In this document: positions 11,241-21,325 of the stretch, in pieces | Numbering within the stretch: position 1 is the stretch's first letter | Layout: each line of letters begins with the position of its first letter | Origin: Rhizobium sp. Q54 | GTDB lineage: Bacteria; Pseudomonadota; Alphaproteobacteria; Rhizobiales; Aestuariivirgaceae | Length of the DNA stretch: 64,000 bases | NCBI GenBank assembly: GCA_945889445.1 | Contig: CAMDBX010000012.1 | Location: 1-64,000 of the forward strand | Direction: 5' to 3' | Notes under the pieces: model-generated | The model's database searches: none | What the model was told of the DNA's origin: nothing | What the model saw: only the letters and a program-made list of their open reading frames with translations | Program-made: the position numbers and the translations under genes

Positions 11241-12038
11241 ATGGCCACGCTCACCCCACGCGGCACGGCCTATGAAAGCTTCGGCAGCGGCCCGCGGGTG
11301 ATCGCGCTTGTGCACGGACTGGGCCTCAACCGCCACTCATGGCAGTGGCAGGTTCCGGCACTGTCCAGCACCCATCGCGTCATCACCTTCGACCTGCACG
11401 GCCATGGCGACAGCAGCGTGCCGCCGACCACGCCGTCGCTCACCGTCTTCTCGGAACAGCTCGTTGAACTGCTCGATCATCTCGGCATCGCCCAGGCCTC
11501 CGTCTTCGGCTTCTCGCTCGGTGGCATGATTGCCCGGCGCTTCGCCATGGACCATGCGGACAGGCTGGAGACGCTCGGCATCCTCCACTCCGCCCATGCA
11601 CGCGACCAGGCGGCGCATCACGCGATCCAGGCGCGCGTCGTGCAGGCCGCCAGGGATGGCCCCGCGGCCACTGTCGAGGCCGCCCTGCCGCGCTGGTTCA
11701 CCGACGGCTTCCGCCTGAGCCATCCGCAGATGATGGACGAGGTGCGACGCTGGATCCTCGCCAACCGCAAGGACGTCTATGCCCCGATCTACCAGGTGCT
11801 GGTCGATGGCGTCACCGAGCTGGTGGCACCCAGCCCGCCAATCGCCGCGCCTACACTCGTGATGACCGGCGAAGAGGACTACGGCAATTCCCCCGCCATG
11901 AGCCGCGCCATCGCGGCGGAAATCCCGGGCTCCGAACTCGTCATCCTGCCGGGCTTGCGCCACATGGCGCCGGCCGAGGCGCCGGAATTGTTCAACGCGA
12001 GGCTGCTGGCCTTCCTCTCACGGGTGCAAGGTGGCTGA
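11241..12038 (+). CDS. alpha/beta fold hydrolase
   Basis: LVHGLGLNRHSWQWQVPAL, nucleophile elbow GFSLGG, C-terminal GLRHMAP. Confidence 0.9.
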   Translation: MATLTPRGTAYESFGSGPRVIALVHGLGLNRHSWQWQVPALSSTHRVITFDLHGHGDSSVPPTTPSLTVFSEQLVELLDHLGIAQASVFGFSLGGMIARRFAMDHADRLETLGILHSAHARDQAAHHAIQARVVQAARDGPAATVEAALPRWFTDGFRLSHPQMMDEVRRWILANRKDVYAPIYQVLVDGVTELVAPSPPIAAPTLVMTGEEDYGNSPAMSRAIAAEIPGSELVILPGLRHMAPAEAPELFNARLLAFLSRVQGG

Positions 12039-13224
12039 GGCGCCGCGCGGCATCCTCTCCGGCATCCGCGTGCTGGATCTCAGCCGCATGCTGTCCGGCC
12101 CCTATTGCACCATGATGCTCGCCGACCACGGTGCCGAGGTCATCAAGATCGAAAGCCCCGAGGGTGACACCAGCCGCAGCAACGGCCCGTGGCGCGCCGA
12201 TGACGAGAAGCGCGACTGGGCGGGCTATTTCGTGAGCCTGAACCGCAGCAAGAAAAGCATCGTCCTCGACCTCAAGACCGAGGAGGCGAAGACCGAGATC
12301 CGCGATCTCGTGCGCTCCTCCCATGTGCTGGTCGAGAATTTCCGGCCGGGCGTCATGGAGCGGCTGGGACTTGGCTACGAGGAACTGGCAAAACTGAATC
12401 CTGCCCTCGTCTATGCCACGATCCGCGGCTTCGGTGATCCGCGCAGCGGCGAAAGCCCCTATGTGAACTGGCCGTCCTATGACGTCGTCGCGCAGGCCAT
12501 GGGCGGGCTGATGAGCATGACCGGGGCCGATCGCGAACACCCGATGAAGACCGGCCCCGGCATCGGCGACGTCTTCGCCGGCATGATGCTCGCCTTCGCC
12601 GTCGTCGCCGCCGTGCGCCATGCCGAGAAGACGGGCCACGGGCAATTCGTCGACATCGCCATGTATGATGCAATGCTCAGCCTCTGCGAGCGCCTCGTCT
12701 ATCTCTATGACATGGAGGGCAAGGTGGCTGAGCCCGCCGGCAACGGCCATCCGCTGCTCGCCCCCTTCGGATTGTTCCCCGCGTCCGACGGCTGGGTATC
12801 GATCGGTGTGGTCGATGATGCCTTCTGGCGCGAGCTTACCCGCATCATGGAGCGGCATGACCTGCTCGCCGACCAGCGGCTTTCCACCAAGTCCGGCCGG
12901 CGCGCCCATGCGCCGGAGGTGAACGACGCGGTGAGCGCCTGGACCCGCCAGCGCAGCAAGGCGGAACTCGGCACGTTGCTCGGTGGCAAGTTGCCCTTCG
13001 GCCCGGTCAACGACGCGCGCGACATCTTTCATGATCCGCATGTGGCGGCGCGCGGCATGATTGCCGAGGTGCCGCATGCTGATCAAGGCCGCAAGGGCTG
13101 GCGGGTTGCCGCCAACCCCATCCGCTTCAGCGCCACGCCGGCGCTTTCCCCCTTCACGCCGCCGCGTCTCGGCGAGCATAATCACCTGCTCGCCCTGCTC
13201 GCGCGCGCCAACCCTGCAACCTGA
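12031..13224 (+). CDS. CaiB/BaiF family (class III) CoA-transferase
   Basis: GIRVLDLSRMLSGPYCTMMLADHGAEVIKIESPEGDTSR...VENFRPGVMERLGLGYEEL; DIAMYDAML. Confidence 0.93.
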   Translation: MAEAPRGILSGIRVLDLSRMLSGPYCTMMLADHGAEVIKIESPEGDTSRSNGPWRADDEKRDWAGYFVSLNRSKKSIVLDLKTEEAKTEIRDLVRSSHVLVENFRPGVMERLGLGYEELAKLNPALVYATIRGFGDPRSGESPYVNWPSYDVVAQAMGGLMSMTGADREHPMKTGPGIGDVFAGMMLAFAVVAAVRHAEKTGHGQFVDIAMYDAMLSLCERLVYLYDMEGKVAEPAGNGHPLLAPFGLFPASDGWVSIGVVDDAFWRELTRIMERHDLLADQRLSTKSGRRAHAPEVNDAVSAWTRQRSKAELGTLLGGKLPFGPVNDARDIFHDPHVAARGMIAEVPHADQGRKGWRVAANPIRFSATPALSPFTPPRLGEHNHLLALLARANPAT

Positions 13225-13239
13225 ACACCAGAGGCTTCC

Positions 13240-13848
13240 ATGGAACTGAAGATCAGAAAGCTCGTCAACTTCGAGGAAGAGATCCATCTCGAGGGTGAGC
13301 GCGCCGCAACGCCGCCGCTGCGCATGCTGGGCGTGGCCGCCGTCGTCAGGAACCCCTGGGCGGGCCGCGGTTACGTGGCGGACCTGAAGCCCGAGATCCG
13401 CGCCTTCGCGCCGATCCTCGGCAAACTGCTCACCGAGCGCATCGTGGCCATGGCAGGCGGTGCGGACAAGATCGAGGCCTATGGCAAGGCGGCGATGGCC
13501 GGCCTCGACTGCGAGCAGGAGCACGCCTCCGCCCTGATCCACACGCTGCACTTCGGCAACTTCTATCGCGAGGCGCTGGGCGCCAAGACCTATCTGGGCT
13601 TCACCAACACGCGCGGGCCTGCCAACACGCAGATCCAGATCCCGCTGATGGACAAGCACGACACCGGCCGGCGTTCGCATTACCTGACCGTCCAGTTCTC
13701 GATCGCCGATGCACCGGCCGATGATGAGCTGATCGCCGCCTTCGGTGGCGCCACCGGTGGCCGCCCGCATCACCGCATCGGCGACCGCTACCAGGACCTC
13801 GCCGACATCGGCGCCGACGTCAACGATCCGGCCCGGCTCGGGCGCTAG
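13240..13848 (+). CDS. amino acid synthesis family protein (DUF1185/PF06684-like)
   Basis: MELKIRKLVNFEEEIHLEGERAATPPLRMLGVAAVVRNPWAGRGYV...; recognised by overall pattern. Confidence 0.75.
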   Translation: MELKIRKLVNFEEEIHLEGERAATPPLRMLGVAAVVRNPWAGRGYVADLKPEIRAFAPILGKLLTERIVAMAGGADKIEAYGKAAMAGLDCEQEHASALIHTLHFGNFYREALGAKTYLGFTNTRGPANTQIQIPLMDKHDTGRRSHYLTVQFSIADAPADDELIAAFGGATGGRPHHRIGDRYQDLADIGADVNDPARLGR

Positions 13849-13870
13849 CTGCGACAAGGATGACTGCTTG

Positions 13871-14377
13871 ATGTTCGCCATCGGTGCCACTCTCGACGTC
13901 GCTTCGCGCGACCTGTTCATCAAGGGGATGCGGCAGGTGGCAAACAGCGTGGCGGTCGTCACCACCAGCGGAGAAGCGGGGCGGCACGGAGCGACGGTGA
14001 GCGCCTTTTCCTCGGTCTCCGCCGACCCTCCCCAAGTGCTGGTCTGCCTCAGGTCGGCAAGCCGGATCGCCACGGCCGTGAATGCCAACAACGCATTCTG
14101 TCTCAACGTCCTGTCACATCAACACCCGCATCTTGCAGAACGCTTCTCGGGCCGTCACGACAGCGCCGTTGACGACCGCTTTCATGGCGTCGAACTCCAC
14201 GAGGAGGATGGCTGGATCGTTCTTTCCGAAGCCACCGCTTTCTGCTGCACCATTTCGGACCGCGTGGCATCGGGAACACACACCATTTTCATCGGTCATG
14301 TTCAGCGTCTGCGGACATCATCCGACGAACCGCTCACCTATCTCCAGGGCCGCTTCCGGAAGCTTGCGCAAGACTGA
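13871..14377 (+). CDS. flavin reductase family protein
   Basis: RQVANSVAVVTTSGEAGRHGATVSAFSSVSADPPQVLVCLRSASRIATAVNANNAFCLNVLS; FIGHVQ. Confidence 0.88.
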   Translation: MFAIGATLDVASRDLFIKGMRQVANSVAVVTTSGEAGRHGATVSAFSSVSADPPQVLVCLRSASRIATAVNANNAFCLNVLSHQHPHLAERFSGRHDSAVDDRFHGVELHEEDGWIVLSEATAFCCTISDRVASGTHTIFIGHVQRLRTSSDEPLTYLQGRFRKLAQD

Positions 14378-14868
14378 CCTGCCATCATCATGCTACCCAC
14401 AACTGCCGCAACACGGGCATGGCGCCGCAAGGCCCGTCATGCATCTCCTGTTTTCGCGCCGTGGACCCCGCAAGGAATTACATCTTGATGGCATCGGCCC
14501 GGCCATCAAGGTCCTTGGCGCCTGCCAGAACAGCACAATGATCGCCAGGATCAGCAGGGTCACGCAACCAAGGACGGAACTGCGTTCACCCATCCGGAGC
14601 GTTTGGCAGAATCGGAGACAAGTCCTGAAGCCGGACACCAACGCAGCCCCATGAAACTGCGTGGAGGTCAGCACTTGACGGGGAGACGCAATGTCCTTGA
14701 AGCGCTCTCGACATGGGTGCATTTTTTCATTGCCTCATCCATCCGGCGCAGTCAGCTTTACACAGCCTGACTGCTTGCGGCGCGGCAGGCCGAGGGTTTC
14801 AGGTTGGACGAGGCGTGTTACACTCAATAGCCATGCCTTGGGGCAGGTGTTGCAGTCAGGCATGGGTA

Positions 14869-15927
14869 ATGAAAGATCGTGATCGCAGCAGGATGGAAGG
14901 TGAGGTATCCGAAGCGGATCAGGATCGCTTCGTGAGCAAGGGCGCGGCCTTCTTTCCGCTCGATTCCCCGGTGGAAACCCGCGACTTCTATTTCATGATG
15001 CTGCCGAAGATGACGATGCTGGCCTTTTCCGCCGCCGTCGAGCCGCTGCGCATCGCCAACCAGCTGACCGGAAAGTGCCTCTATCGCTGGTATCTCCTGT
15101 CGGAGGACGGACGTCCGGTACGCTGTTCGAATGCCGTCTCGATCGTGGTCGACGGCGGGCTGACGGAAACCAAGACAGGTGACACGGTGTTCGTCTGCTC
15201 CGGCGTCGACGGCTACCTCGCGGCATCACAGCGCACCATTTCCTGGCTGCGCGACCAGGCGCGGCATGGCCGCACCATTGGCGGCGTGTGCACCGGCGCC
15301 TTTACCCTCGCCCGGGCGGGCCTTCTGCAGGACAAGCGCTTCACGCTGCACTGGGAGAACCAGCCCGCCTTCGAGGAGATATTCCCCAATCTGCCGATCA
15401 CCAACCAGCTCTACTGCCGGGATGGCCAGGTCATCACCTGCGGTGGCGGCAATGCCGGCATCGACCTTCTCGTCTCGCTGATCGAGGAACACCACGGAAA
15501 CGGGCTGGCCACCAGGGTGGCCGAGATGTGCCTGCACGGCATGCCGCGCGGCGAGAACAACAAGCAGCGTCTCTCCATCGCGGCCGAACTCGGCGTACGC
15601 CACCCGAAGCTTTCTGCCATCCTCGGCGACATGCGCGCCGGTTTTGCCCAGGACCTCAGCGTCGAGGTGCTGGCGGAGAAGCATGGGCTGTCACGACGGC
15701 AGATGGAGCGGCTGTTCCATGATCGCCTCAACTCCTCCCCTGCCGCCAAGCTGCGCGACATCCGCGTGGAGCAGGCCCATAGCCTGATTTCCGAAACCGA
15801 CATGACGATGATGGAGATTGCCGTGGCCTGCGGGTTCCAGTCCCAGGCGGCGCTGCGCCAGGCCTATCGGCAGCGCTTCGGGGTGGTGCCATCCTTCAAG
15901 ATGCGGCAGCGCTCGCCAAAGGCATAG
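14869..15927 (+). CDS. GlxA family transcriptional regulator
   Basis: FYFMMLPKMTMLAFSAAVEPLRIANQL..., GGVCTGAFTLARAGLL, AraC HTH MEIAVACGFQSQAALRQAYRQRFG. Confidence 0.9.
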   Translation: MKDRDRSRMEGEVSEADQDRFVSKGAAFFPLDSPVETRDFYFMMLPKMTMLAFSAAVEPLRIANQLTGKCLYRWYLLSEDGRPVRCSNAVSIVVDGGLTETKTGDTVFVCSGVDGYLAASQRTISWLRDQARHGRTIGGVCTGAFTLARAGLLQDKRFTLHWENQPAFEEIFPNLPITNQLYCRDGQVITCGGGNAGIDLLVSLIEEHHGNGLATRVAEMCLHGMPRGENNKQRLSIAAELGVRHPKLSAILGDMRAGFAQDLSVEVLAEKHGLSRRQMERLFHDRLNSSPAAKLRDIRVEQAHSLISETDMTMMEIAVACGFQSQAALRQAYRQRFGVVPSFKMRQRSPKA

Positions 15928-15951
15928 ACACACTGCAGAAAGGAGACGGCG

Positions 15952-16518
15952 ATGAAGGTTCTGGTGGTATTCGATCATCCACGGCGGAATTCTTTCTGCG
16001 GCGCGATCGCCGACAGTCTGATGGCAGGCCTGCGCAGCGCCGGGCATGTTCCGGAATTCGCCAATTTGCGGGCCGAGGACTTCGATCCGCGCCTGCCCGT
16101 GGCCGATGAACCGGACTGGGAGGACCCCGACAAGATCTACTCCGCCGACACCTTGGCCGAGCAGGCACGCATTGCCCGCAATGACGCGATCGCCTTCGTC
16201 TTTCCAGTGTGGTGGTGGTCGGTCCCCGCCACCACCAAGGGCTGGATCGACCGCGTATGGAACAATGGCTGGGCCTATGGCTAACGCAAGCTGAAGCTGA
16301 ACGCGGCGCTCCTCATCGGCACCGCATCGGGCGGGCCCGAAACATATTCAAAGCGTGGCTATGATGATGCGATGCGGGCGCAGCTCAATGTCGGCATCAT
16401 GGAATACTGTGGCATCCCCAAGTCGCATCTCGAGATCATGTATGACGTGATGGAGGACGATGCCACGCGCCGCGTCCTGCTGGACAGGGCGCGGCAGCTC
16501 GGTGCGGGCTGGTTCTGA
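15952..16518 (+). pseudogene. NAD(P)H-dependent oxidoreductase (flavodoxin-2 fold), interrupted by an in-frame TAA at 16282-16284
   Basis: MKVLVVFDHPRRNSFCGAIADSL...VFPVWWWSVPATTKGWIDRVWNNGWAYG*RKLKLNAALLIGTASGGPETYSKRGYDDAM...QLGAGWF*; same frame on both sides of the stop. Confidence 0.85.
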
Positions 16519-16580
16519 TTTTCGTCCTCTCCCGCTGAAGAAGCGGGAGAAGACCTGAGAGCGCGTCTCGCAGCAACCAA

Positions 16581-16859
16581 TCACTCCTCCGTCCTGGCGC
16601 TTCCAATCCGGTTGGAGAGCGCCCAGCGCAGGCTATGGATCTGGTCGACGAGATTGAGGATCACGCCCACGCCTTCCTTGTTGACACCAAGGTCGCCCTG
16701 CAGGTCACGGATCAAGCCCGCACGTGCGAGGTCGGCCTCGGAGAACAGCGGCTCGGGATCAGCCGGTTCGGGCGACAGCCATTCCTCCTCGATCCAGACT
16801 TCCAGGGTCTGCTGGTCGAGTCGGGTACGAAGAAGAAATTCGGTCCTGGTGATGATCAT
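16581..16859 (-). CDS. cbpM: chaperone modulator CbpM
   Basis: 92-aa MerR-like protein ([28 protein letters not shown]...) immediately downstream of a cbpA-type J-protein. Confidence 0.78.
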   Translation of the reverse strand: MIITRTEFLLRTRLDQQTLEVWIEEEWLSPEPADPEPLFSEADLARAGLIRDLQGDLGVNKEGVGVILNLVDQIHSLRWALSNRIGSARTEE

Positions 16860-17764
16860 GACTGCATGTCCCGGCGCGGATCATAGCTTGAGCCCGGCGT
16901 CCAGCCGGAGAGGAATGTCTCGAGCTCAGGGTCCGGCTCGCTCGGCACCATGACCTTGAGCTTCACCAGCTCGTCGCCATGTCCGCCACCGCGCTTCGGA
17001 ACGCCCTTGCCCTTGAGGCGCAGCGTCGTGCCCGTGTTGGAGCCCTTGGGCACCGTGGCCATCACCGCCCCGGTCGTCGTCGGCACCTTCACTTTGCCGC
17101 CAAGCACGGCTTCCGAAATGGTGATGGGCAGTTCGACGATAATGTCATCGCCCTCGCGCCTGAAGAAGCGGTGCGGGCGGATGGTGATGGCCACCAGCGC
17201 ATCACCCGCCGGACCCTCACCGCGAGATGGCGCACCCTTGCCGCGCAAGCGCAGCACTTGGCCCTCCTCGATTCCCGACGGAATGGTGACGTCGAGCGAA
17301 CCACCATCGGGCAGCGTGATGCGGCGCGTGGCACCGTTCACGGCGTCGAGGAAATCGACCTCGAGTTCATAGGACCGGTCGGCACCCGGCGCGCGGCGGG
17401 CCTGCTGCTCGCGGCGGCGCAGCAGCTCGGCGAGGAAATCATCCTGCTGGGCAAAATCATCGAAGCCGGACGAGGCGCTCTGGTAGCGCCTTCCCGACGC
17501 GGCCTCCGCATAGTCCTTGTAATAGCGCTCGTGCTGGCGCTCAGCGCCCGTGGCATCAATCTCGCCGGCATCGAAGCGGCGCCGCTTCTCGGTGTCCGAC
17601 AGCAGGTCATAGGCGCCGGCCACCTGCTTGAACTTCTCTTCCGCCGACTTGTCGCCGGGGTTCAGGTCCGGATGCAGCTTCTTGGCCAGCTTGCGGTAAG
17701 CCGACCTGATCTCGTCAGGCGTCGCGGTCTTGGCCACGCCCAGAATTTCATATGGATCTTTCAA
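16856..17764 (-). CDS. cbpA: DnaJ-class (CbpA-like) co-chaperone lacking zinc finger
   Basis: J-domain [32 protein letters not shown]-terminal [15 protein letters not shown]; likely TTG start (LKDPYEILG). Confidence 0.88.
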   Translation of the reverse strand: MKDPYEILGVAKTATPDEIRSAYRKLAKKLHPDLNPGDKSAEEKFKQVAGAYDLLSDTEKRRRFDAGEIDATGAERQHERYYKDYAEAASGRRYQSASSGFDDFAQQDDFLAELLRRREQQARRAPGADRSYELEVDFLDAVNGATRRITLPDGGSLDVTIPSGIEEGQVLRLRGKGAPSRGEGPAGDALVAITIRPHRFFRREGDDIIVELPITISEAVLGGKVKVPTTTGAVMATVPKGSNTGTTLRLKGKGVPKRGGGHGDELVKLKVMVPSEPDPELETFLSGWTPGSSYDPRRDMQS

Positions 17765-17876
17765 TCGAGCCCTCCAACGGGTGCAGAGGGCCATTATAGG
17801 TCAGCGCAGGGGCTCACCGAAACCGATTTTTCACTTGGGAATGGGCGCGGGGAGACGGCCCCCCGCGCCCTGCATC

Positions 17877-18854
17877 TCAATGAGCGGCGATCTGCGCCGC
17901 CTTTTCGACCAGCACCTGGGCCTGACGGATCGAGGCATAGTCGATCAGGCGGCCATCGAGCGAGACGGCACCCTTGCCCTGGGCCTCCGCCTCCTTCATC
18001 GCCTCGAGGATGCGCCTGGCGCGCGTCACTTCGGCATCAGACGGGCTCATCACCTCGTTGGCGAGCGCGATCTGCGAGGGGTGGATGGCCCACTTGCCCT
18101 CGCAGCCCAGCACGGCGGCACGCGCTGCGGCAGCCTTGAAGGCATCGGGGTCGGAGAAGTTGCCGAAGGGACCATCGACCGGGCGCAAGCCATTGGCGCG
18201 TGCCGCCACCACCATGCGGGCGATGGCATAGTGCCACATGTCACCCCAGTGCACCTGGCGCGAATTGTCCGCAAGCGGCTCGGTGAGCACGGCATAGTCG
18301 GCATTGGCACCACCGATCGAGGTGGTGCGGGCGCGCGTCGAGGCGGCGTAGTCCGCCACGCCGAAGTGCAGCGACTCGTTGCGCTTGGAGGCCGCCGAGA
18401 TCTCGTGCACGTTCTGCATGCCGAGGGCGGTTTCGATGATGAGCTCGAAGCCGATGCGCTTCTTGCGGTTTTTCGCTGTCTCGACCTGGGTCACCAGCAT
18501 GTCCACGCCATAGACGTCGGACGCAGTGCCGACCTTGGGGATCATGATGAGGTCGAGGCGGTCGCTTGCCTGTTCCAGCACGTCGACCACGTCGCGGTAC
18601 ATGTAGTGCGTATCGAGGCCATTGATGCGCACCGAGAGGGCCTTGTTGCCCCAGTCGATATCGCCGATGGCCTGGATGATGTTCTTGCGGGCCTGCGCCT
18701 TGTCATCCGGCGCCACCGCATCCTCAAGATCGAGGAACACGACGTCGGCGGCGGACTTGGCCGCCTTTTCGAACATCTGGGGCTGGCTGCCGGGGACGGC
18801 CAGTTCGCTGCGGTTCAGGCGGGCTTTCGCCTGTTCGACGTTAAAGAAGCTCAT
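17877..18854 (-). CDS. mcl: L-malyl-CoA / beta-methylmalyl-CoA lyase (HpcH/HpaI-CitE family)
   Basis: SELAVPGSQPQMFEKAAKSAADVVFLDLEDAVAPDDKAQARKN...FGVADYAASTRARTTSIGGANADY...GKWAIHPSQI; next to mtkAB and sgaA. Confidence 0.9.
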   Translation of the reverse strand: MSFFNVEQAKARLNRSELAVPGSQPQMFEKAAKSAADVVFLDLEDAVAPDDKAQARKNIIQAIGDIDWGNKALSVRINGLDTHYMYRDVVDVLEQASDRLDLIMIPKVGTASDVYGVDMLVTQVETAKNRKKRIGFELIIETALGMQNVHEISAASKRNESLHFGVADYAASTRARTTSIGGANADYAVLTEPLADNSRQVHWGDMWHYAIARMVVAARANGLRPVDGPFGNFSDPDAFKAAAARAAVLGCEGKWAIHPSQIALANEVMSPSDAEVTRARRILEAMKEAEAQGKGAVSLDGRLIDYASIRQAQVLVEKAAQIAAH

Positions 18855-18876
18855 GATTGTTCCTAATGTGAAAAGG

Positions 18877-19224
18877 TCAGGCGGCCTTGCGCCGGCGCAG
18901 GATTTCGCTCTGCGCCGCTTCCGGGTCGAAGAGGCCGTTCTCGAACATGTAGCGCACCAGCTGGTGGCGGCGGTACAGGCCCATCTCACGAATGGCGCGA
19001 GACATGTGGGCTTTCACCGTCGCACTGCACACGCCGAGGAGAAATGCGATCTCCTTGTCGGCGAGGCCGCAGCACACGAGCTGCAGCACCAGCATCTGCA
19101 TGGCCGAGAGGCGGCAGGGCTTGGGGTCATAGCGGTAGGAGCGGAGCTCCGGCACGATGTTGACCGTGCCGGACGCGGTGGTGCTGCGCCCCAGGCGCAT
19201 GGGGGTTTCCAGAGGCAGGTTCAT
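18877..19224 (-). CDS. 115-aa LuxR-type HTH protein without receiver domain
   Basis: LSAMQMLVLQLVCCGLADKEIAFLLGVCSATVKAHMSRAIREMGLYRRHQLVRYM = LuxR_C HTH; short ~60-aa N-terminus. Confidence 0.82.
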   Translation of the reverse strand: MNLPLETPMRLGRSTTASGTVNIVPELRSYRYDPKPCRLSAMQMLVLQLVCCGLADKEIAFLLGVCSATVKAHMSRAIREMGLYRRHQLVRYMFENGLFDPEAAQSEILRRRKAA

Positions 19225-19231
19225 GATGATC

Positions 19232-20119
19232 TCACGCCGCCTTGAGAACCTTCTGCGCCGTGCTGCCGATTTCGGCAGGGGTCGGCGCAATGGCAACGCC
19301 CACGTCACGCAGCAGTTCCACCTTCTCGGAAGCACCTTCGCCGAAGGCCGAGATGATGGCGCCGGCATGGCCCATCTTGCGGCCCTTCGGCGCGGAGAGG
19401 CCCGCGACATAGGCGATCACCGGCTTGGTCATGTGGTCGCGGATGTATTCCGCGGCCTCGGCCTCCTGCGGGCCGCCGATTTCGCCGATCATGACGACGG
19501 CATGGGTTTCCGGATCAGCCTCGAAGAGCTCGAGGATGTCCTTGAAGGATGAGCCGTTGATCGGGTCACCGCCGATACCGACGCTCGTCGAGACGCCGAT
19601 GCCGAGGTCCATCATCTGCGCGGCAGCCTCGTAGCCCAGGGTGCCGGAGCGGCCGACGATGCCGACATTGCCGGGGATATAGATGTTGCCGGGCATGATG
19701 CCCATCATCGCCTTGCCGGGCGAGATGAGGCCGGCACAGTTGGGGCCGATCAGGCGCATGCGGTTTTCCGACCGGTAGCGGCGCATGTAGCGCTTCACCC
19801 GGATCATGTCCTGGCTGGGAATGCCATCGGTGATGGCAACGCAGAGGCGGATGTTGGCATCCGCCGATTCCATGATCGAATCGGCCGCGAAGGGCGGCGG
19901 CACGAAGACGATCGAGGCGGTGGCCCCGGTCTTCTCCACGGCTTCCTTCATCGTGTCGAAGACGGGGAGCCCGTCCTGCATGGTGCCGCCCTTGCCGGGG
20001 GTCACGCCGCCAACGATGTTGGTGCCATATTCGCGCATCTCCTTCGCGTGGAAGGAGCCGATCTTGCCGGTGATTCCCTGTACCAGAACCGGCGTCGTAC
20101 GGTCGAGAAGGATGCTCAT
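19232..20119 (-). CDS. mtkB: malate-CoA ligase (malate thiokinase) alpha subunit / SucD-like
   Basis: [28 protein letters not shown]...[20 protein letters not shown]...[10 protein letters not shown]; neighbours mtkA, mcl, sgaA. Confidence 0.9.
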   Translation of the reverse strand: MSILLDRTTPVLVQGITGKIGSFHAKEMREYGTNIVGGVTPGKGGTMQDGLPVFDTMKEAVEKTGATASIVFVPPPFAADSIMESADANIRLCVAITDGIPSQDMIRVKRYMRRYRSENRMRLIGPNCAGLISPGKAMMGIMPGNIYIPGNVGIVGRSGTLGYEAAAQMMDLGIGVSTSVGIGGDPINGSSFKDILELFEADPETHAVVMIGEIGGPQEAEAAEYIRDHMTKPVIAYVAGLSAPKGRKMGHAGAIISAFGEGASEKVELLRDVGVAIAPTPAEIGSTAQKVLKAA

Positions 20120-21315
20120 GCGTTCACCACCTTGAGGCCAACGGTGTTGGCGTTGTTCTTCCAGGCTGCAACCGCGCGTTCGGCGGCTTCGGCCAGTGTA
20201 TTGGCGCGGATGATGGGAAGGCCCGAGCGCGCCAGGATGCGGCGGCCCTCCTCCACATGCGTTCCCGCCAGGCGCACGATGACCGGCACGCCGACGGGGC
20301 TCTTCTCCAGCGCCTGGACCACGCCTTCGGCAACCCAGTCGCAGCGGTTGATGCCGGCGAAGATGTTGACGAGGATGGCCTCGACGTTCTTGTCCATGGT
20401 GACGAGCTTGAAGGCCTTGGCCACGCGTTCCGGCGTGGCGCCGCCGCCGATGTCGAGGAAGTTGGCAGGCTCGCCGCCGGCCAGCTTGATCATGTCCATG
20501 GTGGCCATGGCGAGGCCGGCGCCGTTGACGATGCAGCCGATCTTGCCGGCAAGGCCGACATAGGCGAGGCCGCGGTCATTGGCGTGGGTCTCGCGCGGGT
20601 CTTCCTGGCTCTTGTCGCGGAGCTCGGCGACCGCCGGATGGCGGAACAGCGCATTGTCGTCAAAGGTCATCTTGGCGTCGAGCGCCATGACGTGGTCGTC
20701 CTCGGTGACGATGAGCGGGTTGATCTCCAGCATTGTCGCGTCGAGTTCCTCGAAGGCGCGGTAGCAGCCCATGAGGGCATTGACCGCCGACTGCACCTGC
20801 GACGGCTTGAGGCCGAGCGCGAAGGCGATCTCGCGGGCCTGGAAGGCCTGCATGCCAACCGCGGGCTCCACGCTCACCTTGACGATGGAGTCAGGCTTCT
20901 CCGCCGCAATCTCCTCGATCTCCATGCCGCCTTGCGAGGAGGCAACGACCATCACGCGCTCCGACTTGCGGTCCAGCACGAAGCCCAGATAGAGCTCCTT
21001 GGCGATGGCGACGCCGCCTTCGACATAGAGGCGGCCGACGATCTTTCCGGCGGGGCCGGACTGGTGGGTGACCAGCTTCTTGCCGAGCAGCTCGTCGGCG
21101 GCATCAGCCACCTCGTCTTCCGTACGGCAGAGCTTGACGCCGCCAGCCTTGCCGCGGCCGCCGGTGTGCACCTGCGCCTTGACGACCCACAGCTTGCCGC
21201 CGATTTCACGCGCGCGGTAAGCCGCCTGCTCGGGGCTGTAGGCGAGCGCACCCTTGGGGGTCGCTACGCCGAAGCGGGCCAGGATTTCCTTGGCCTGATA
21301 CTCATGAATGTCCAT
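20116..21315 (-). CDS. mtkA: malate-CoA ligase beta subunit / SucC-like
   Basis: [62 protein letters not shown]... Confidence 0.9.
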   Translation of the reverse strand: MDIHEYQAKEILARFGVATPKGALAYSPEQAAYRAREIGGKLWVVKAQVHTGGRGKAGGVKLCRTEDEVADAADELLGKKLVTHQSGPAGKIVGRLYVEGGVAIAKELYLGFVLDRKSERVMVVASSQGGMEIEEIAAEKPDSIVKVSVEPAVGMQAFQAREIAFALGLKPSQVQSAVNALMGCYRAFEELDATMLEINPLIVTEDDHVMALDAKMTFDDNALFRHPAVAELRDKSQEDPRETHANDRGLAYVGLAGKIGCIVNGAGLAMATMDMIKLAGGEPANFLDIGGGATPERVAKAFKLVTMDKNVEAILVNIFAGINRCDWVAEGVVQALEKSPVGVPVIVRLAGTHVEEGRRILARSGLPIIRANTLAEAAERAVAAWKNNANTVGLKVVNA

Positions 21316-21325
21316 GTCTGCCTCC

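Noticed and set aside
11992-14106. 704-aa minus-strand ORF
   Set aside because: Antisense to CaiB, DUF1185 and flavin reductase genes, each with clear family motifs; long antisense ORFs are expected in high-GC DNA and its translation is low-complexity His/Arg/Ala-rich
14393-14593. 66-aa minus ORF with one hydrophobic stretch (MGERSSVLGCVTLLILAIIVLFWQ...)
   Set aside because: Possible small membrane protein in a ~490-bp intergenic gap, but no clear SD or recognised family; too weak to call
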